Virus record (IMG/VR): IMGVR_UViG_3300012349_000018
Location: 1 to 22,453 of that record
DNA from: a virus
Direction: 5' to 3' (one strand)
Length of the DNA stretch: 22,453 nucleotides
Shown here one piece after another: positions 11,825 to 18,093 of this stretch. Both the position numbers and the translations under genes were made by a program. The notes beneath the pieces are model-generated. The model was not told the DNA's origin, did not search any database, and worked only from the letters and a program-made list of their open reading frames with translations. How positions within the stretch are numbered: position 1 is the stretch's first letter; every line of letters begins with the position of its first letter.

Positions 11825-13148
11825 GAAGGCCCCCGTGCTTGAGCAGCGACACGTCCTGGCCCCGGACCGCCGCCACCGCGCTCTCAGCAGTGAAACCTTC
11901 TTTGACATAACCGCAGATCGTCACGGCCTTCACCGCCTCGATGTCGGCGGCGTCCTTGGCGTCCTCCCGCAGGATCGGCATGTCCGCCGTGTCGAACCAC
12001 AGCTCCGCGTCGGCCGGGACCGTCACCACCGCCGCCAGCGAGTTCGCCAGGTCCTGCAGCACCGGGTACACCCAGGTGTCCGCGAACATCCGCCGCGCCA
12101 TCCCGAAATTCCCCGCGTTCAACGATGATCCGGCCAGGCCCTCGCTGATCCCCAGCAGCGCCGCCGGCACCCGCGACAGCACCGACAGCCGCGTCTCGTT
12201 CGCGCCCTGCACCGCCTTCAGGTCCAGCTCAGCGAGATTCGAGCCAATTACTGTCGCGTCCGCTGCGCCGGTCAGGTAAAGCGTCCTGTAAGCGTTGGCG
12301 ACACCCGCGTGCTGCTCCTCCATGTCCGCCACCAGCTGCAGGAAATCGTTCCGGTCTATCGCCGGTATTCCCTTCACCACCAGGTTCGGGGTGGCCCCTT
12401 GCTCGAAGAACCTGATCTTGTGTTCGGATGCCAGCCGGTCGCCCTGCATCTCCCGGATCGCCGGGGTCAGCCACGACATGCCCAGGCCCGTCATCTCCGG
12501 ATCCGGGAGCGGCGCCCAGTGCGCCACGTCTTTCGGCAGCAGGAAGTGGGGCTGCCCGGTGCCGATGCCCCGGTTGGCGTAGACGTAGCCGAGCAGTTCC
12601 GCGTCCAGCTCGCCAGACGGCCACTCCGGCTCCAGCTCCGACCCGTAGATGATCGCGGTCCAGTCGGGGCGCAGCAGCCGCAGCCTGCCCGGCTGCCGCA
12701 GAGCGTACGCGTTGCCCGCCAGCCCGGCGTGCCACTCCATCCGCGATATCAGGTCGCCCGTCGTGGACGAGCCGCCCCACGGCCGCTCGAGCAGCGCCAG
12801 GTCAGGGTTCCCGAACGTGCGCCGGGGCGTCGCCCGGTGCCACGGCGGGTTCCGGAACGTGAACCTGGCCTGGGACAGCACCAGGGCGCGGACCATCTGC
12901 GCCGCGAACGCCGGCGGGCACGCCTGCAGCGCCACCCGGTACCCCGGCAGGCTATTCGCGATCTCCGCCGCCCGGTTCCCCGCCAGGCTGCCCGGCAGCC
13001 CCGACCCGAACGGGTAGCTCGTGTTGCCGTAGGTGAACGACCCGGCCGACGGGATCAGGTAGTCGCTGATCCACGTGTCGATGCTGTACCGCTGCTCGTC
13101 GCGGCCGCGGCGGCCGGCGCGGGCATTGACCCGGTCAAGGACGCCCAC
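11697..13148 (-). CDS. Portal protein
   Basis: The protein has 483 residues, GTG at 13148 after GGGAGG at six bases. It has the HK97-family portal layout: N-terminal MGVLDRVNARAGR, RVALQACPPAFAAQMVRALV, a clip-and-wing core with LISRMEWHAGLAGNAYALRQ and GRLRLLRPDWTAIIYG, DVAHWAPLPDPEMTGLGMSW, then the long HKIRFFEQGATPNLVVKG helix with DFLQLVADMEEQHAGVANAY, and LSRVPAALLGISEGLAGSSL. Twelve copies would form the vertex channel for DNA packaging. The C-terminal 50 residues are Ala/Gly/Gln-rich and probably disordered (GGATAGNGAAAADAGASQPA). That tail is antisense to the 3' end of the HNH gene. It follows the terminase after a small membrane protein gene, as in many actinophages. Confidence 0.93.
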   Translation of the reverse strand: MGVLDRVNARAGRRGRDEQRYSIDTWISDYLIPSAGSFTYGNTSYPFGSGLPGSLAGNRAAEIANSLPGYRVALQACPPAFAAQMVRALVLSQARFTFRNPPWHRATPRRTFGNPDLALLERPWGGSSTTGDLISRMEWHAGLAGNAYALRQPGRLRLLRPDWTAIIYGSELEPEWPSGELDAELLGYVYANRGIGTGQPHFLLPKDVAHWAPLPDPEMTGLGMSWLTPAIREMQGDRLASEHKIRFFEQGATPNLVVKGIPAIDRNDFLQLVADMEEQHAGVANAYRTLYLTGAADATVIGSNLAELDLKAVQGANETRLSVLSRVPAALLGISEGLAGSSLNAGNFGMARRMFADTWVYPVLQDLANSLAAVVTVPADAELWFDTADMPILREDAKDAADIEAVKAVTICGYVKEGFTAESAVAAVRGQDVSLLKHGGLLSVQLQKPGSAALQQSPNGGATAGNGAAAADAGASQPATGGP

Positions 13149-13169
13149 AGGTGGCCTCCCTCGACCGTT

Positions 13170-13391
13170 TTAGGGTGCTCGCTGCCCGGCCTTCGCCGTC
13201 TGCCAGCCTTCGATGACCGCGGAGCCGGCCCAGGCCGCCGCCAGCCATGCGATCGCGCATGTCTTGTACGTCGCCCAGCCGAGGGCGAACAGGACCGCGG
13301 CGATCACCGTCAGCAGCACGCGGCCGGGATGCGCCTGCCGGGCCCGCCGCTCGATGCGGTCCAGGGGCACGCGCTCGGTGACGGACGTCAA
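13170..13391 (-). CDS. Small membrane protein between terminase and portal
   Basis: The protein has 73 residues. The start is inferred as TTG 13391 because AGGAGG lies seven bases upstream; the in-frame codons further up belong to the terminase 3' end. A charged N-terminus (VTERVPLDRIERRARQAH) is followed by hydrophobic VLLTVIAAVLFALGWATY and CAIAWLAAAWAGSAVI, consistent with two transmembrane helices or a hairpin, and a basic tail. Similar small membrane proteins occur at this position in other actinophage genomes, but their role is not known to me. TTG starts are uncommon in this window. GTG at 13382 would be a shorter alternative without the good spacing. Confidence 0.6.
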   Translation of the reverse strand: MTSVTERVPLDRIERRARQAHPGRVLLTVIAAVLFALGWATYKTCAIAWLAAAWAGSAVIEGWQTAKAGQRAP

Positions 13392-13402
13392 CTCAGGGCC
13401 TC

Positions 13403-14842
13403 CTAGCGCCAGGCGCCGAAAAATTGCTGCGTGCCTGCGGATGCAGCCCACGCGGCCAGCGTCACCGCCACCAGCGGCGATATATCCCGGACCGCCACGC
13501 GGCGGCCCCAGGTCCGGCCCGCGTCTCCCACGTCGCGGACCGCCGCGCCGGCCACGGCAGCATCCAGCGGCGCCTGCCCCAGGTGCCGCAGCGACTTGCT
13601 GTCCGTCACCGCGTCGCAGAACTGGCCGAACGCCGCGGCCACGTCACGCGCCGCCGGCTTGGTCACCGGCACGCCCGCCTTCTCCAGCGGCAGGATCAGG
13701 CTGCCCTCGTACCCCGCGGCGTCCACCACCACGGTCCCGCCGTGCTTCCGGTGCATTTCCGCCAGCCGCGGCACGATCCACGACGTTCCCGGCTGGTAAT
13801 CGGCCAGCTCGGCGTGCAGCAGCCCGTCCGTGCGGCGGCCCGCCACGCCGATCGCGCCCCGCCGCCCCTCCCGGCCGTCGACCGCCACCGCGAACGCCAG
13901 CGGCCCGTCCGGCTGGCTGCCCGGGTCCGCCAGCGCCGTCCACGCCGCCTCCGGGATCACCGCCCACCCGGTGCCGTCCGCGGGGTACGTCCCCACGCCC
14001 AGCCGCTCTCGGGCGAACTCATCCGGGCCCAGCGCCGCGCGCTCCCGGGCGATGTACTCCGGCGTGATGCGGATCCCCAGCCCGGGGTTCGCCCGCGCCC
14101 AGTCCCGGGGGGCCGCCGGGTCATAGGCACTCGGGTCAACCGACCACTCGAAGAACGCCAGCGACGGGTCATCGCCCTTCAGTCCCCGCTCGCGGACCCG
14201 GCCCAGCTGCACCGATGTGGGCAGCCCCGCCGTCGAGGTGTACCAGATCTGCGGGTTCGGCCGCGCCGACAAAGTCGGCAGCAGCGCCGCCATCTCCGCG
14301 TCACCCAGCTCGTACGCCTCATCCAGGATCACCAGGTCCGCCGTGAACCCCCGCCCGGAACCGCCGGTGCGGGCGATGAACCGCAGCCGCTTCCCGTTCT
14401 TCAGCTCAATCGACTCCGCGCCCCGCTGCAGGTACACCTGCCGCACTCGCCGCCGGAACGACGGGTGATTGTCGATCCGGCCCTGCACCCGGCGGAACGC
14501 CTCGCTGGCCGTCTTGAACTCGTGCGCGCTATGCAGGATCAGGTCAGCGCCGAAATCGTCCAGGAACAGCGCCGCCAGCTCCAGCGCCTCCAGGACCGCG
14601 CCCTTCCCGTTCTGCCGGCTTACGATCAGCGCCTTCTCGAACGCCGTCCACTGCCCGCTGTCATCACGGCCCAGTCCCTGGTCCAGGACCCACCGCTCCC
14701 AGTCGTCCAGCCGCAGCCCGACAGCCTCAGCCAGGTCAGCGGCCCGCTCGCCCTCCGACCATCCTGACGGGGGGACCGACGCTATCCGCGGGCGCTGGTC
14801 ACCCAGCAGCACGCTTGGCGGCGCGTCGAGCGTTGAGGTCAT
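13403..14842 (-). CDS. Terminase large subunit
   Basis: The protein has 479 residues, ATG at 14842, overlapping the upstream small-terminase-like gene by 44 bases. The ATPase domain has a Walker A-like VSRQNGKGAV with S75-G81, TASEAFRRVQGRIDN, then ADLVILDEAYEL with Walker B D174-E175. The motif III-like segment is WYTSTAGLPTS. The nuclease domain follows from about residue 315 with AVAVDGREGRRGAIGVAG, GTVVVDAAGYEG and FCDAVTDSKSLRHLGQAPLD, giving the acidic triad expected of an RNase H-like fold. It cuts and pumps phage DNA into the prohead through the portal. The family is the phage terminase 1/HK97-like type common in actinophages. The gene is intact and of normal length. Confidence 0.95.
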   Translation of the reverse strand: MTSTLDAPPSVLLGDQRPRIASVPPSGWSEGERAADLAEAVGLRLDDWERWVLDQGLGRDDSGQWTAFEKALIVSRQNGKGAVLEALELAALFLDDFGADLILHSAHEFKTASEAFRRVQGRIDNHPSFRRRVRQVYLQRGAESIELKNGKRLRFIARTGGSGRGFTADLVILDEAYELGDAEMAALLPTLSARPNPQIWYTSTAGLPTSVQLGRVRERGLKGDDPSLAFFEWSVDPSAYDPAAPRDWARANPGLGIRITPEYIARERAALGPDEFARERLGVGTYPADGTGWAVIPEAAWTALADPGSQPDGPLAFAVAVDGREGRRGAIGVAGRRTDGLLHAELADYQPGTSWIVPRLAEMHRKHGGTVVVDAAGYEGSLILPLEKAGVPVTKPAARDVAAAFGQFCDAVTDSKSLRHLGQAPLDAAVAGAAVRDVGDAGRTWGRRVAVRDISPLVAVTLAAWAASAGTQQFFGAWR

Positions 14843-15065
14843 CGATCACGTCCCGTTCCGGCTGGGCTGCGGCCGCCTGGCGCAGGTCGGTCAGCAGCAC
14901 CCGCAGCTGCCCGGCGGAAGCCGCGGCGGCCACCGCGCCGCGCGCCGTGTCGATCTGCCGGGCCAGGCTCACCGCAAGCGCCGCCGACCCGTCCGCCTGC
15001 ACGCTCACTTTCAGTGACCGCAGCTCGCAGCGGACCGCGCGTTCCACCGGGCCCTGACGGGCCAT
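14799..15065 (-). CDS. Putative terminase small subunit
   Basis: The protein has 88 residues from ATG 15065, with GAAGGGTGG about seven bases upstream. It is helical: VERAVRCELRSLKVSVQADG, then AALAVSLARQIDTARGAVAA and QLRVLLTDLRQAAAAQPERD, ending basic (DDLNARRAAKRAAG). The assignment rests on position immediately before and overlapping the large subunit, and on the pattern of short all-helical proteins that fill this slot in actinophages. I do not see a clear helix-turn-helix, so it may be only part of the DNA-recognition system, possibly acting with the HNH protein upstream. Confidence 0.65.
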   Translation of the reverse strand: MARQGPVERAVRCELRSLKVSVQADGSAALAVSLARQIDTARGAVAAAASAGQLRVLLTDLRQAAAAQPERDVIDDLNARRAAKRAAG

Positions 15066-15100
15066 CGCCGACCACCCTTCGCGTTTGCGCAGGTCAGGCC

Positions 15101-15640
15101 CTAGTTACAGTTCGGACACACACAACCTTGACCGAGTGGGTCATGAGCGACGCTCTTCCGATCGCGACCCCGCCCCCCTACCCTCTGACCTGCGGCGATG
15201 CAGCGCGGAGGATGGTCGCCTGCGGACGAGGCCATGGCCGGGCCGCGCAGGCCTGGCAGATGGGCGGTGATCCTTGATGGTTCATGATCAATGGTCATGT
15301 TCAATGGTTCATGATCCTGAATGGTTACTGCCTTACTGCCTAACCACTGCCTGCTGGTGACCCAGCGCGCGGGACGCTGCTGCTGCCCGCGCATGCGAGA
15401 GCGCCTGCCTCCGTCGGCGTCGTTGCACAGCGCGTGCTCGGGCCCGGTCCAGGCCGTGCGGTCGGGCGTGTGGCCGAGGTGCCAGGGCGTGCCGGGCTGG
15501 ATGTGCCGTGTGGGCTTGAGGCAGATGGCGGCGTGGCACCAGGCCTGGCCCGCGTCGACCGCGGGCTTCCACTGGGCGCGAAGCCGCTGGTGCTCACCGC
15601 CATACCCACGAGATGCGGTGCTGCCGTAGTAGCGGGCCAC
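15101..15640 (-). CDS. Terminase-adjacent HNH endonuclease with a doubtful C-terminal extension
   Basis: GTG at 15640 follows GGAGCAGGGCTGACC. Residues 1-99 are an HNH protein of the kind found next to terminases: ARYYGSTASRGYGGEHQRLR, WKPAVDAGQAWCHAAICLKP, TPWHLGHTPDRTAW (HLGH at 54-57), GPEHALCN (H69, C72, N73), then MRGQQQRPARWVTSRQW. Such proteins assist cleavage at cos sites together with terminase. Homologues usually end near the RQW position. Here the frame stays open for 80 more codons, ending GQGCVCPNCN, across an AT-richer repeat block and with a rare TTA codon and weak third-position GC. The extension is probably noncoding DNA read through by chance, or the normal stop was lost. 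The trusted coding part is 15344-15640. Confidence 0.75.
   Translation of the reverse strand: MARYYGSTASRGYGGEHQRLRAQWKPAVDAGQAWCHAAICLKPTRHIQPGTPWHLGHTPDRTAWTGPEHALCNDADGGRRSRMRGQQQRPARWVTSRQWLGSKAVTIQDHEPLNMTIDHEPSRITAHLPGLRGPAMASSAGDHPPRCIAAGQRVGGRGRDRKSVAHDPLGQGCVCPNCN
15276..15352. repeat. Direct-repeat block, candidate packaging (cos/pac) recognition site
   Basis: ATGGTTCATGATC occurs at 15277-15289 and 15304-15316, with related ATGGTCATGTTC at 15291-15302 and ATGGTTACTG at 15321-15330. Then ACTGCC occurs three times, ending near 15350. The block is much richer in A and T than its surroundings. It lies between the HNH core and the small terminase gene, where cos or pac sites with terminase-binding repeats are commonly found. 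Origin iterons or regulatory sites are alternatives. Confidence 0.5.
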
Positions 15641-15642
15641 GG

Positions 15643-15816
15643 TCAGCCCTGCTCCAGTGCCCGCGCCGCATCCCCGAGCATCGCCATGACCTTCTCGCGG
15701 AGGTCCTGCTGGGCCGCCCAGTCGGCGGCGCAGAACCAGTGCTCGAAGCCCGCGTCGTCGGTGACCTTGACCGTGACGTCCTCGGTCAGGCAGTCGTAGC
15801 AGCGCGGAGCGGGCAT
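15643..15816 (-). CDS. 57-residue protein with CxxC motif
   Basis: The ATG at 15816 follows the TGA of the upstream gene by two bases (TGACCATG), and the stop at 15643 is two bases before the HNH GTG in the same way. It reads MPAPRCYDCLTEDVTVKVTD, then FEHWFCAADWAAQQ and a helix REKVMAMLGDAARALEQG. The C6-x2-C9 pair with the Cys in WFCA suggests a small zinc knuckle. The ribosome site is part of the upstream gene's end. Function unknown; it belongs to the operon of small early genes that leads into the packaging genes. Confidence 0.65.
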   Translation of the reverse strand: MPAPRCYDCLTEDVTVKVTDDAGFEHWFCAADWAAQQDLREKVMAMLGDAARALEQG

Positions 15817-15818
15817 GG

Positions 15819-16085
15819 TCACCTGGTGACGACGCGGCCGGGGTGGTCCTGCGCCTCGGCCATGGCCTCGCGGATCCGGTCCTCATCGGAGCGTTCCCGT
15901 GAGGCCGCGCCGGGGATGACGCCGGAGTCGATCAGCGCCTGGACCACAGCGACCATCAGCGACTTGTTCTGCTCGGGCACCTCAGCCCATGGCTTCGCGG
16001 ATGCCTCGCGGGTCTCGTAGCCGAAGTCCGGGGCGAGCCGCTCGTATGCCTCGTGGAACGCCTGCGCGATCTGCTCAGCGGTCAT
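15819..16085 (-). CDS. Small conserved-type actinophage protein
   Basis: The protein has 88 residues: MTAEQIAQAFHEAYERLAPD, FGYETREASAKPWAEVPEQN, KSLMVAVVQALIDSGVIPGA and a charged tail with DRIREAMAEAQDHPGR. The pattern 'AFHEAYERLAP.FGYETRE.SA.PW..VPE.N..LM...V..L' recurs in hypothetical proteins of many actinophages from memory, so it is probably real and functional, but its role is unknown. The ATG overlaps the upstream stop as ATGA. No zinc or membrane motif is present. Confidence 0.7.
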   Translation of the reverse strand: MTAEQIAQAFHEAYERLAPDFGYETREASAKPWAEVPEQNKSLMVAVVQALIDSGVIPGAASRERSDEDRIREAMAEAQDHPGRVVTR

Positions 16086-16345
16086 GGTCCCGAGTCTGCC
16101 ACGGCGTCGCGGATCCGGCCCTCATCAGAGTCCGCGCTGACGGGCACGCGGAGGCGCTCGACCATGAGGACCAGGTGCTCGTTGACCCGGGCCATCTCCC
16201 TGTGCTCATGGTCCTTGAACAGCAGCCAGCCGGGCTCGCTGGCGAGATAGGCGGCGCGGACTGCGCGCGTGGTGGTGTCGTTGCCGTGCGCGATGGTGAC
16301 CGTGTAATCGGTGATGTCGTCAGCGGTGAGGTTCCTGGTGGCCAT
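16082..16345 (-). CDS. Small protein of unknown function
   Basis: The protein has 87 residues from ATG 16345, with GGGAG eight bases upstream. It reads MATRNLTADDITDYTVTIAH, then TTTRAVRAAYLASEPGWLLF, KDHEHREMARVNEHLVLMVE and RLRVPVSADSDEGRIRDAVA. The mix of beta strands and a helix with the phrase GWLLFKDHEH suggests a small globular protein. The frame also stays open to an ATG at 16420 that follows TGACC in the style of this operon, which would add a low-complexity 25-residue head (RRLVPPPPRTPSG); I prefer the shorter start for its ribosome site. Both ends of the gene share the SDEGRIRDAVADS-like wording with the next gene's SDEDRIREAMAEA, hinting at recombination or shared ancestry of tails. 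Confidence 0.65.
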   Translation of the reverse strand: MATRNLTADDITDYTVTIAHGNDTTTRAVRAAYLASEPGWLLFKDHEHREMARVNEHLVLMVERLRVPVSADSDEGRIRDAVADSGP

Positions 16346-16422
16346 GGTGATGCTCCCTGATGGTGTGCGTGGTGGTGGTGGTACGAGCCTGCGCGGACTG
16401 CCGCCGCGCAAGACGGCCATGG

Positions 16423-16515
16423 TCAGTGCACCCCTACGTGGACGTGCTCGGCCCACAGGATGGCGATGACCAGGATGACGAGAACGGCGATGAGCAGGAT
16501 CAGCCAGCGCGGCAT
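16423..16515 (-). CDS. 30-residue single-pass membrane peptide
   Basis: ATG at 16515 follows AGGAGG with seven bases, a strong site. The peptide MPRWLILLIAVLVILVIAIL then WAEHVHVGVH is almost entirely a transmembrane helix with a basic N-terminus and a His-rich end. Its strong ribosome site, coupled TGACC junction to the next start and position in a dense operon make it likely to be translated. It could be a membrane-acting early peptide, for example a superinfection or host-takeover factor; this is a guess. Confidence 0.55.
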   Translation of the reverse strand: MPRWLILLIAVLVILVIAILWAEHVHVGVH

Positions 16516-16536
16516 GGGTGCCTCCTGCGGATCGGT

Positions 16537-16809
16537 TCAGCCATGGCTCACGCGCTGCCAGTCCCGCAGCGCGGCGCGGCGCGTCCATCCCTTGCCGCAC
16601 CTGGTCACACCATCCGGCCATGAGGTGGGCTCGGCCAGGTAGCCATTGAAGTAGTTGCGCACAGCGCGCCAGTTGCCTTTCCTGGCCTGCCGGAACGGAT
16701 ATCGAAGCGCATGCAGCAGGCGGCGGCTGCGGCGTGGCCTGTGCGCACCATGGCCGAACTGGCGCAGGTCCCGCCAGAGGCCGACCGGATAGACATCTAC
16801 CTCAGCCAT
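16537..16809 (-). CDS. Small basic actinophage protein of unknown function
   Basis: The protein has 90 residues: MAEVDVYPVGLWRDLRQFGH, then RPRRSRRLLHALRYPFRQAR, KGNWRAVRNYFNGYLAEPTS and WPDGVTRCGKGWTRRAALRD. It is strongly basic with a repeated Arg/Trp pattern and the phrase 'NWRAVRNYFNGYLAEP...RCG.GWT.RRALRD', which I associate with a recurrent small protein of actinobacterial phages whose function is not established. Nucleic-acid binding is plausible from the charge. The start uses GCTGACCATGGCTGAG, identical to the start at 17213. Confidence 0.7.
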   Translation of the reverse strand: MAEVDVYPVGLWRDLRQFGHGAHRPRRSRRLLHALRYPFRQARKGNWRAVRNYFNGYLAEPTSWPDGVTRCGKGWTRRAALRDWQRVSHG

Positions 16810-16811
16810 GG

Positions 16812-17033
16812 TCAGCCTCCGAACTCCAGCCGCACCGGCTGCCGCGATGGCGGGCACGGGCCGGGCTCGTGGAAGCCGTCGCAGGCGCGGGTGTACGTGT
16901 GCTGCGCCGCGCCCTGCCAGCCGATCGGCGTGATGTCCGCCTGGCTGAGCATCAGGTGGCCGCCGCAGCCGGTGCCCGCGCAGAGGCAGGTGCTGACGAA
17001 CATGAGGCCGTTCCTGTTGCGGGTGCTGCACAT
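16812..17033 (-). CDS. 73-residue Cys-rich protein
   Basis: ATG at 17033 follows GGAGG with six bases. The protein reads MCSTRNRNGLMFVSTCLCAG, then TGCGGHLMLSQADITPIGWQ, HTYTRACDGFHEPGPCPPSR and QPVRLEFGG. Cysteines at positions 2, 16, 18, 23, 51 and 60 could bind zinc, but their spacing does not match a standard ribbon. The stop is followed by the TGACCATGG junction to the next gene. Function unknown. Confidence 0.6.
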   Translation of the reverse strand: MCSTRNRNGLMFVSTCLCAGTGCGGHLMLSQADITPIGWQGAAQHTYTRACDGFHEPGPCPPSRQPVRLEFGG

Positions 17034-17045
17034 GGTTGCCTCCGG

Positions 17046-17213
17046 TCAGAACAGCGGGACCTCAGCCCCGGCCGCCGTGGTGTCGAAGTAGACGAGGTCC
17101 CAGTAGCCGGGGGCCATCGCGGCAAAGTCAGCCTGGGCCTCAGCGTCGGGGACGCGTTCCCAGCCGTGCTCGCCGAGCCGGTACCAGCCGGGCTCGCGGG
17201 GCGGCTCAGCCAT
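17046..17213 (-). CDS. 55-residue protein of unknown function
   Basis: The frame starts at ATG 17213 in the context GCTGACCATGGCTGAG and stops at 17046. It reads MAEPPREPGWYRLGEHGWER, VPDAEAQADFAAMAPGYWDL and VYFDTTAAGAEVPLF. Repeated Gly-Trp/Tyr turns (PGWYRL, HGWERV, PGYWDLV) suggest a tiny beta domain, perhaps WW-like in size. There is no metal motif or membrane segment. Two bases separate the upstream stop from this start. High third-position GC supports coding. Confidence 0.6.
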   Translation of the reverse strand: MAEPPREPGWYRLGEHGWERVPDAEAQADFAAMAPGYWDLVYFDTTAAGAEVPLF

Positions 17214-17215
17214 GG

Positions 17216-17317
17216 TCAGCCGTACCAGAGCCGGTCGAACCCGGCGATAACGCCGTCGCGGATGTCTCGGGCGGTGCGTTCCAGGAACCGGCCGAGGCGC
17301 TTAAGGGTACGTGCCAT
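17216..17317 (-). CDS. 33-residue basic helical peptide
   Basis: ATG at 17317 is preceded by AGAGGACCGACC, which gives a usable ribosome site within a conserved 30-base leader. The peptide MARTLKRLGRFLERTARDIR then DGVIAGFDRLWYG is a single amphipathic, basic helix ending with an aromatic cluster. Stop at 17216 joins the next gene through TGACCATGG. It is short, so translation is inferred from signals rather than proven. Confidence 0.5.
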   Translation of the reverse strand: MARTLKRLGRFLERTARDIRDGVIAGFDRLWYG

Positions 17318-17405
17318 GGTCGGTCCTCTCCGCTTGTCTCCGTCTGAGGGCATGCGACCGCTGGTTCCGTTCAGTGTTGCACATGGTCACGGGTGTTTCC
17401 GCCAT
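17301..17405 (-). CDS. Possible 34-residue peptide overlapping the leader repeat
   Basis: ATG 17405 lies in GCTGACCATGGCG, the same junction as its neighbours, and the frame reads MAETPVTMCNTERNQRSHAL then RRRQAERTDHGTYP. The second half is simply the leader repeat ACGGAGACAAGCGGAGA translated, so selection on the peptide is doubtful there. It overlaps the next gene by 17 bases. It may be a leader peptide coupling the zinc protein gene upstream to the gene at 17317, or not a gene at all. Confidence 0.3.
   Translation of the reverse strand: MAETPVTMCNTERNQRSHALRRRQAERTDHGTYP
17327..17343 (-). repeat. Leader/operator repeat copy A
   Basis: On the minus strand this reads ACGGAGACAAGCGGAGA, followed by GGACCGACC and the ATG at 17317. 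Copy B at 17639-17655 matches it over this core and also in the flanking CATGCCC and AGGACYGACCATGG, so A and B are a duplicated leader cassette. Confidence 0.6.
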
Positions 17406-17407
17406 GG

Positions 17408-17629
17408 TCAGCCCAGGCGAACCGGCTGGCCGCACGCATGGCAGAGCGGGTGACTGGTGAAGCCCGCCGGGAGCGCCATGCTGCTGTACGTCATCGGGTT
17501 GTGCCGGTCGCAGGCGCGGACCGGCTTGCCGTGCCAGGCGCCGTACCAGACGGTGGATGCGGGGGACGCGCAGCCTTCGGTCTCGCACATCAGCCGGACG
17601 CCGCGCTCACTGAGGATCATGACGTCCAT
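17408..17629 (-). CDS. 73-residue zinc-binding protein
   Basis: ATG 17629 follows leader copy B and GGACTGACC; the frame also extends in phase to ATG 17665 through the leader itself (MPVNGDKRRGLT), which I treat as untranslated. The protein reads MDVMILSERGVRLMCETEGC, ASPASTVWYGAWHGKPVRAC, DRHNPMTYSSMALPAGFTSH and PLCHACGQPVRLG. Ligand pairs C15-x4-C20, C40-x2-H43 and C63-x2-C66 form one or two zinc sites. Such small zinc proteins are frequent in actinophage early regions. Function unknown. Confidence 0.65.
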   Translation of the reverse strand: MDVMILSERGVRLMCETEGCASPASTVWYGAWHGKPVRACDRHNPMTYSSMALPAGFTSHPLCHACGQPVRLG

Positions 17630-17638
17630 GGTCAGTCC

Positions 17639-17655
17639 TCTCCGCTTGTCTCCGT
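17639..17655 (-). repeat. Leader/operator repeat copy B
   Basis: The minus strand reads ACGGAGACAAGCGGAGA, identical to copy A and to copy C at 20275-20291. GATACC lies 12 bases upstream of it, compared with 11 bases in copy C, so a larger shared module including upstream bases is possible. Confidence 0.6.
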
Positions 17656-17691
17656 TTACGGGCATGAGGTATCAGCCACATAGTAAGACCT

Positions 17692-17901
17692 CTAGTGCAG
17701 GAATGGCACCAGGGCGGCGTGAAGTCGCATCAGGTCGGCTGCGGGATAAGCGGGGAACGGATGGCCGATGCGGCCGGTGCGGCGCCACTCCCCGGGCTGC
17801 CAGCCCAGCGCGGTGATGATCTGCCGGAGCTGCCGCTCGGTCATCGGCGGGTCGAGAACCTGCGCGGCCTCGCTCAGGGTGAGGGTGACCGCCGCGGGCA
17901 T
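17692..17901 (-). CDS. Small helix-turn-helix DNA-binding protein
   Basis: The protein has 69 residues from ATG 17901. It begins MPAAVTLTLSEAAQVLDPPM, where LTLSEAAQVL is the first helix of a MerR/excisionase-like winged helix; TERQLRQIITALGWQP supplies the second helix, GEWRRTGRIGHPFPAYPAAD a basic wing, and LMRLHAALVPFLH a closing helix. I know near-identical layouts from hypothetical proteins of actinophages. It may regulate the early operon or act in excision. The ribosome site is weak (ATAGGCGTC). It lies directly upstream of leader copy B, which begins the next group of small genes. Confidence 0.7.
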   Translation of the reverse strand: MPAAVTLTLSEAAQVLDPPMTERQLRQIITALGWQPGEWRRTGRIGHPFPAYPAADLMRLHAALVPFLH

Positions 17902-17919
17902 GACGCCTATGGTGCACGA

Positions 17920-18093
17920 TCACCGGAAGCACCTGTGACTTACTGGCGGGACCTGAGTGACATCCGCCGGTATCTCTATCCCGTGCTCCGCGAGCAGCGC
18001 TTCCAGTTCCCTGACCCGCTGCTGCGCGTAAGTCAGGCGGCACCGCATGGCCGCTATGCGGTCCAGGTACGGCTGTTTCGGCGGCGGGCTCAC
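17920..18093 (-). CDS. 57-residue coiled-coil protein
   Basis: GTG 18093 overlaps the upstream stop as GTGA. It reads VSPPPKQPYLDRIAAMRCRL, TYAQQRVRELEALLAEHGIE and IPADVTQVPPVSHRCFR. Residues 8-38 form a continuous helix with heptad-like Leu/Ile/Ala positions, so it probably dimerises. The Pro-rich ends are disordered. No ribosome site of its own is seen, in line with coupling to the preceding gene. Function unknown. Confidence 0.6.
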   Translation of the reverse strand: MSPPPKQPYLDRIAAMRCRLTYAQQRVRELEALLAEHGIEIPADVTQVPPVSHRCFR

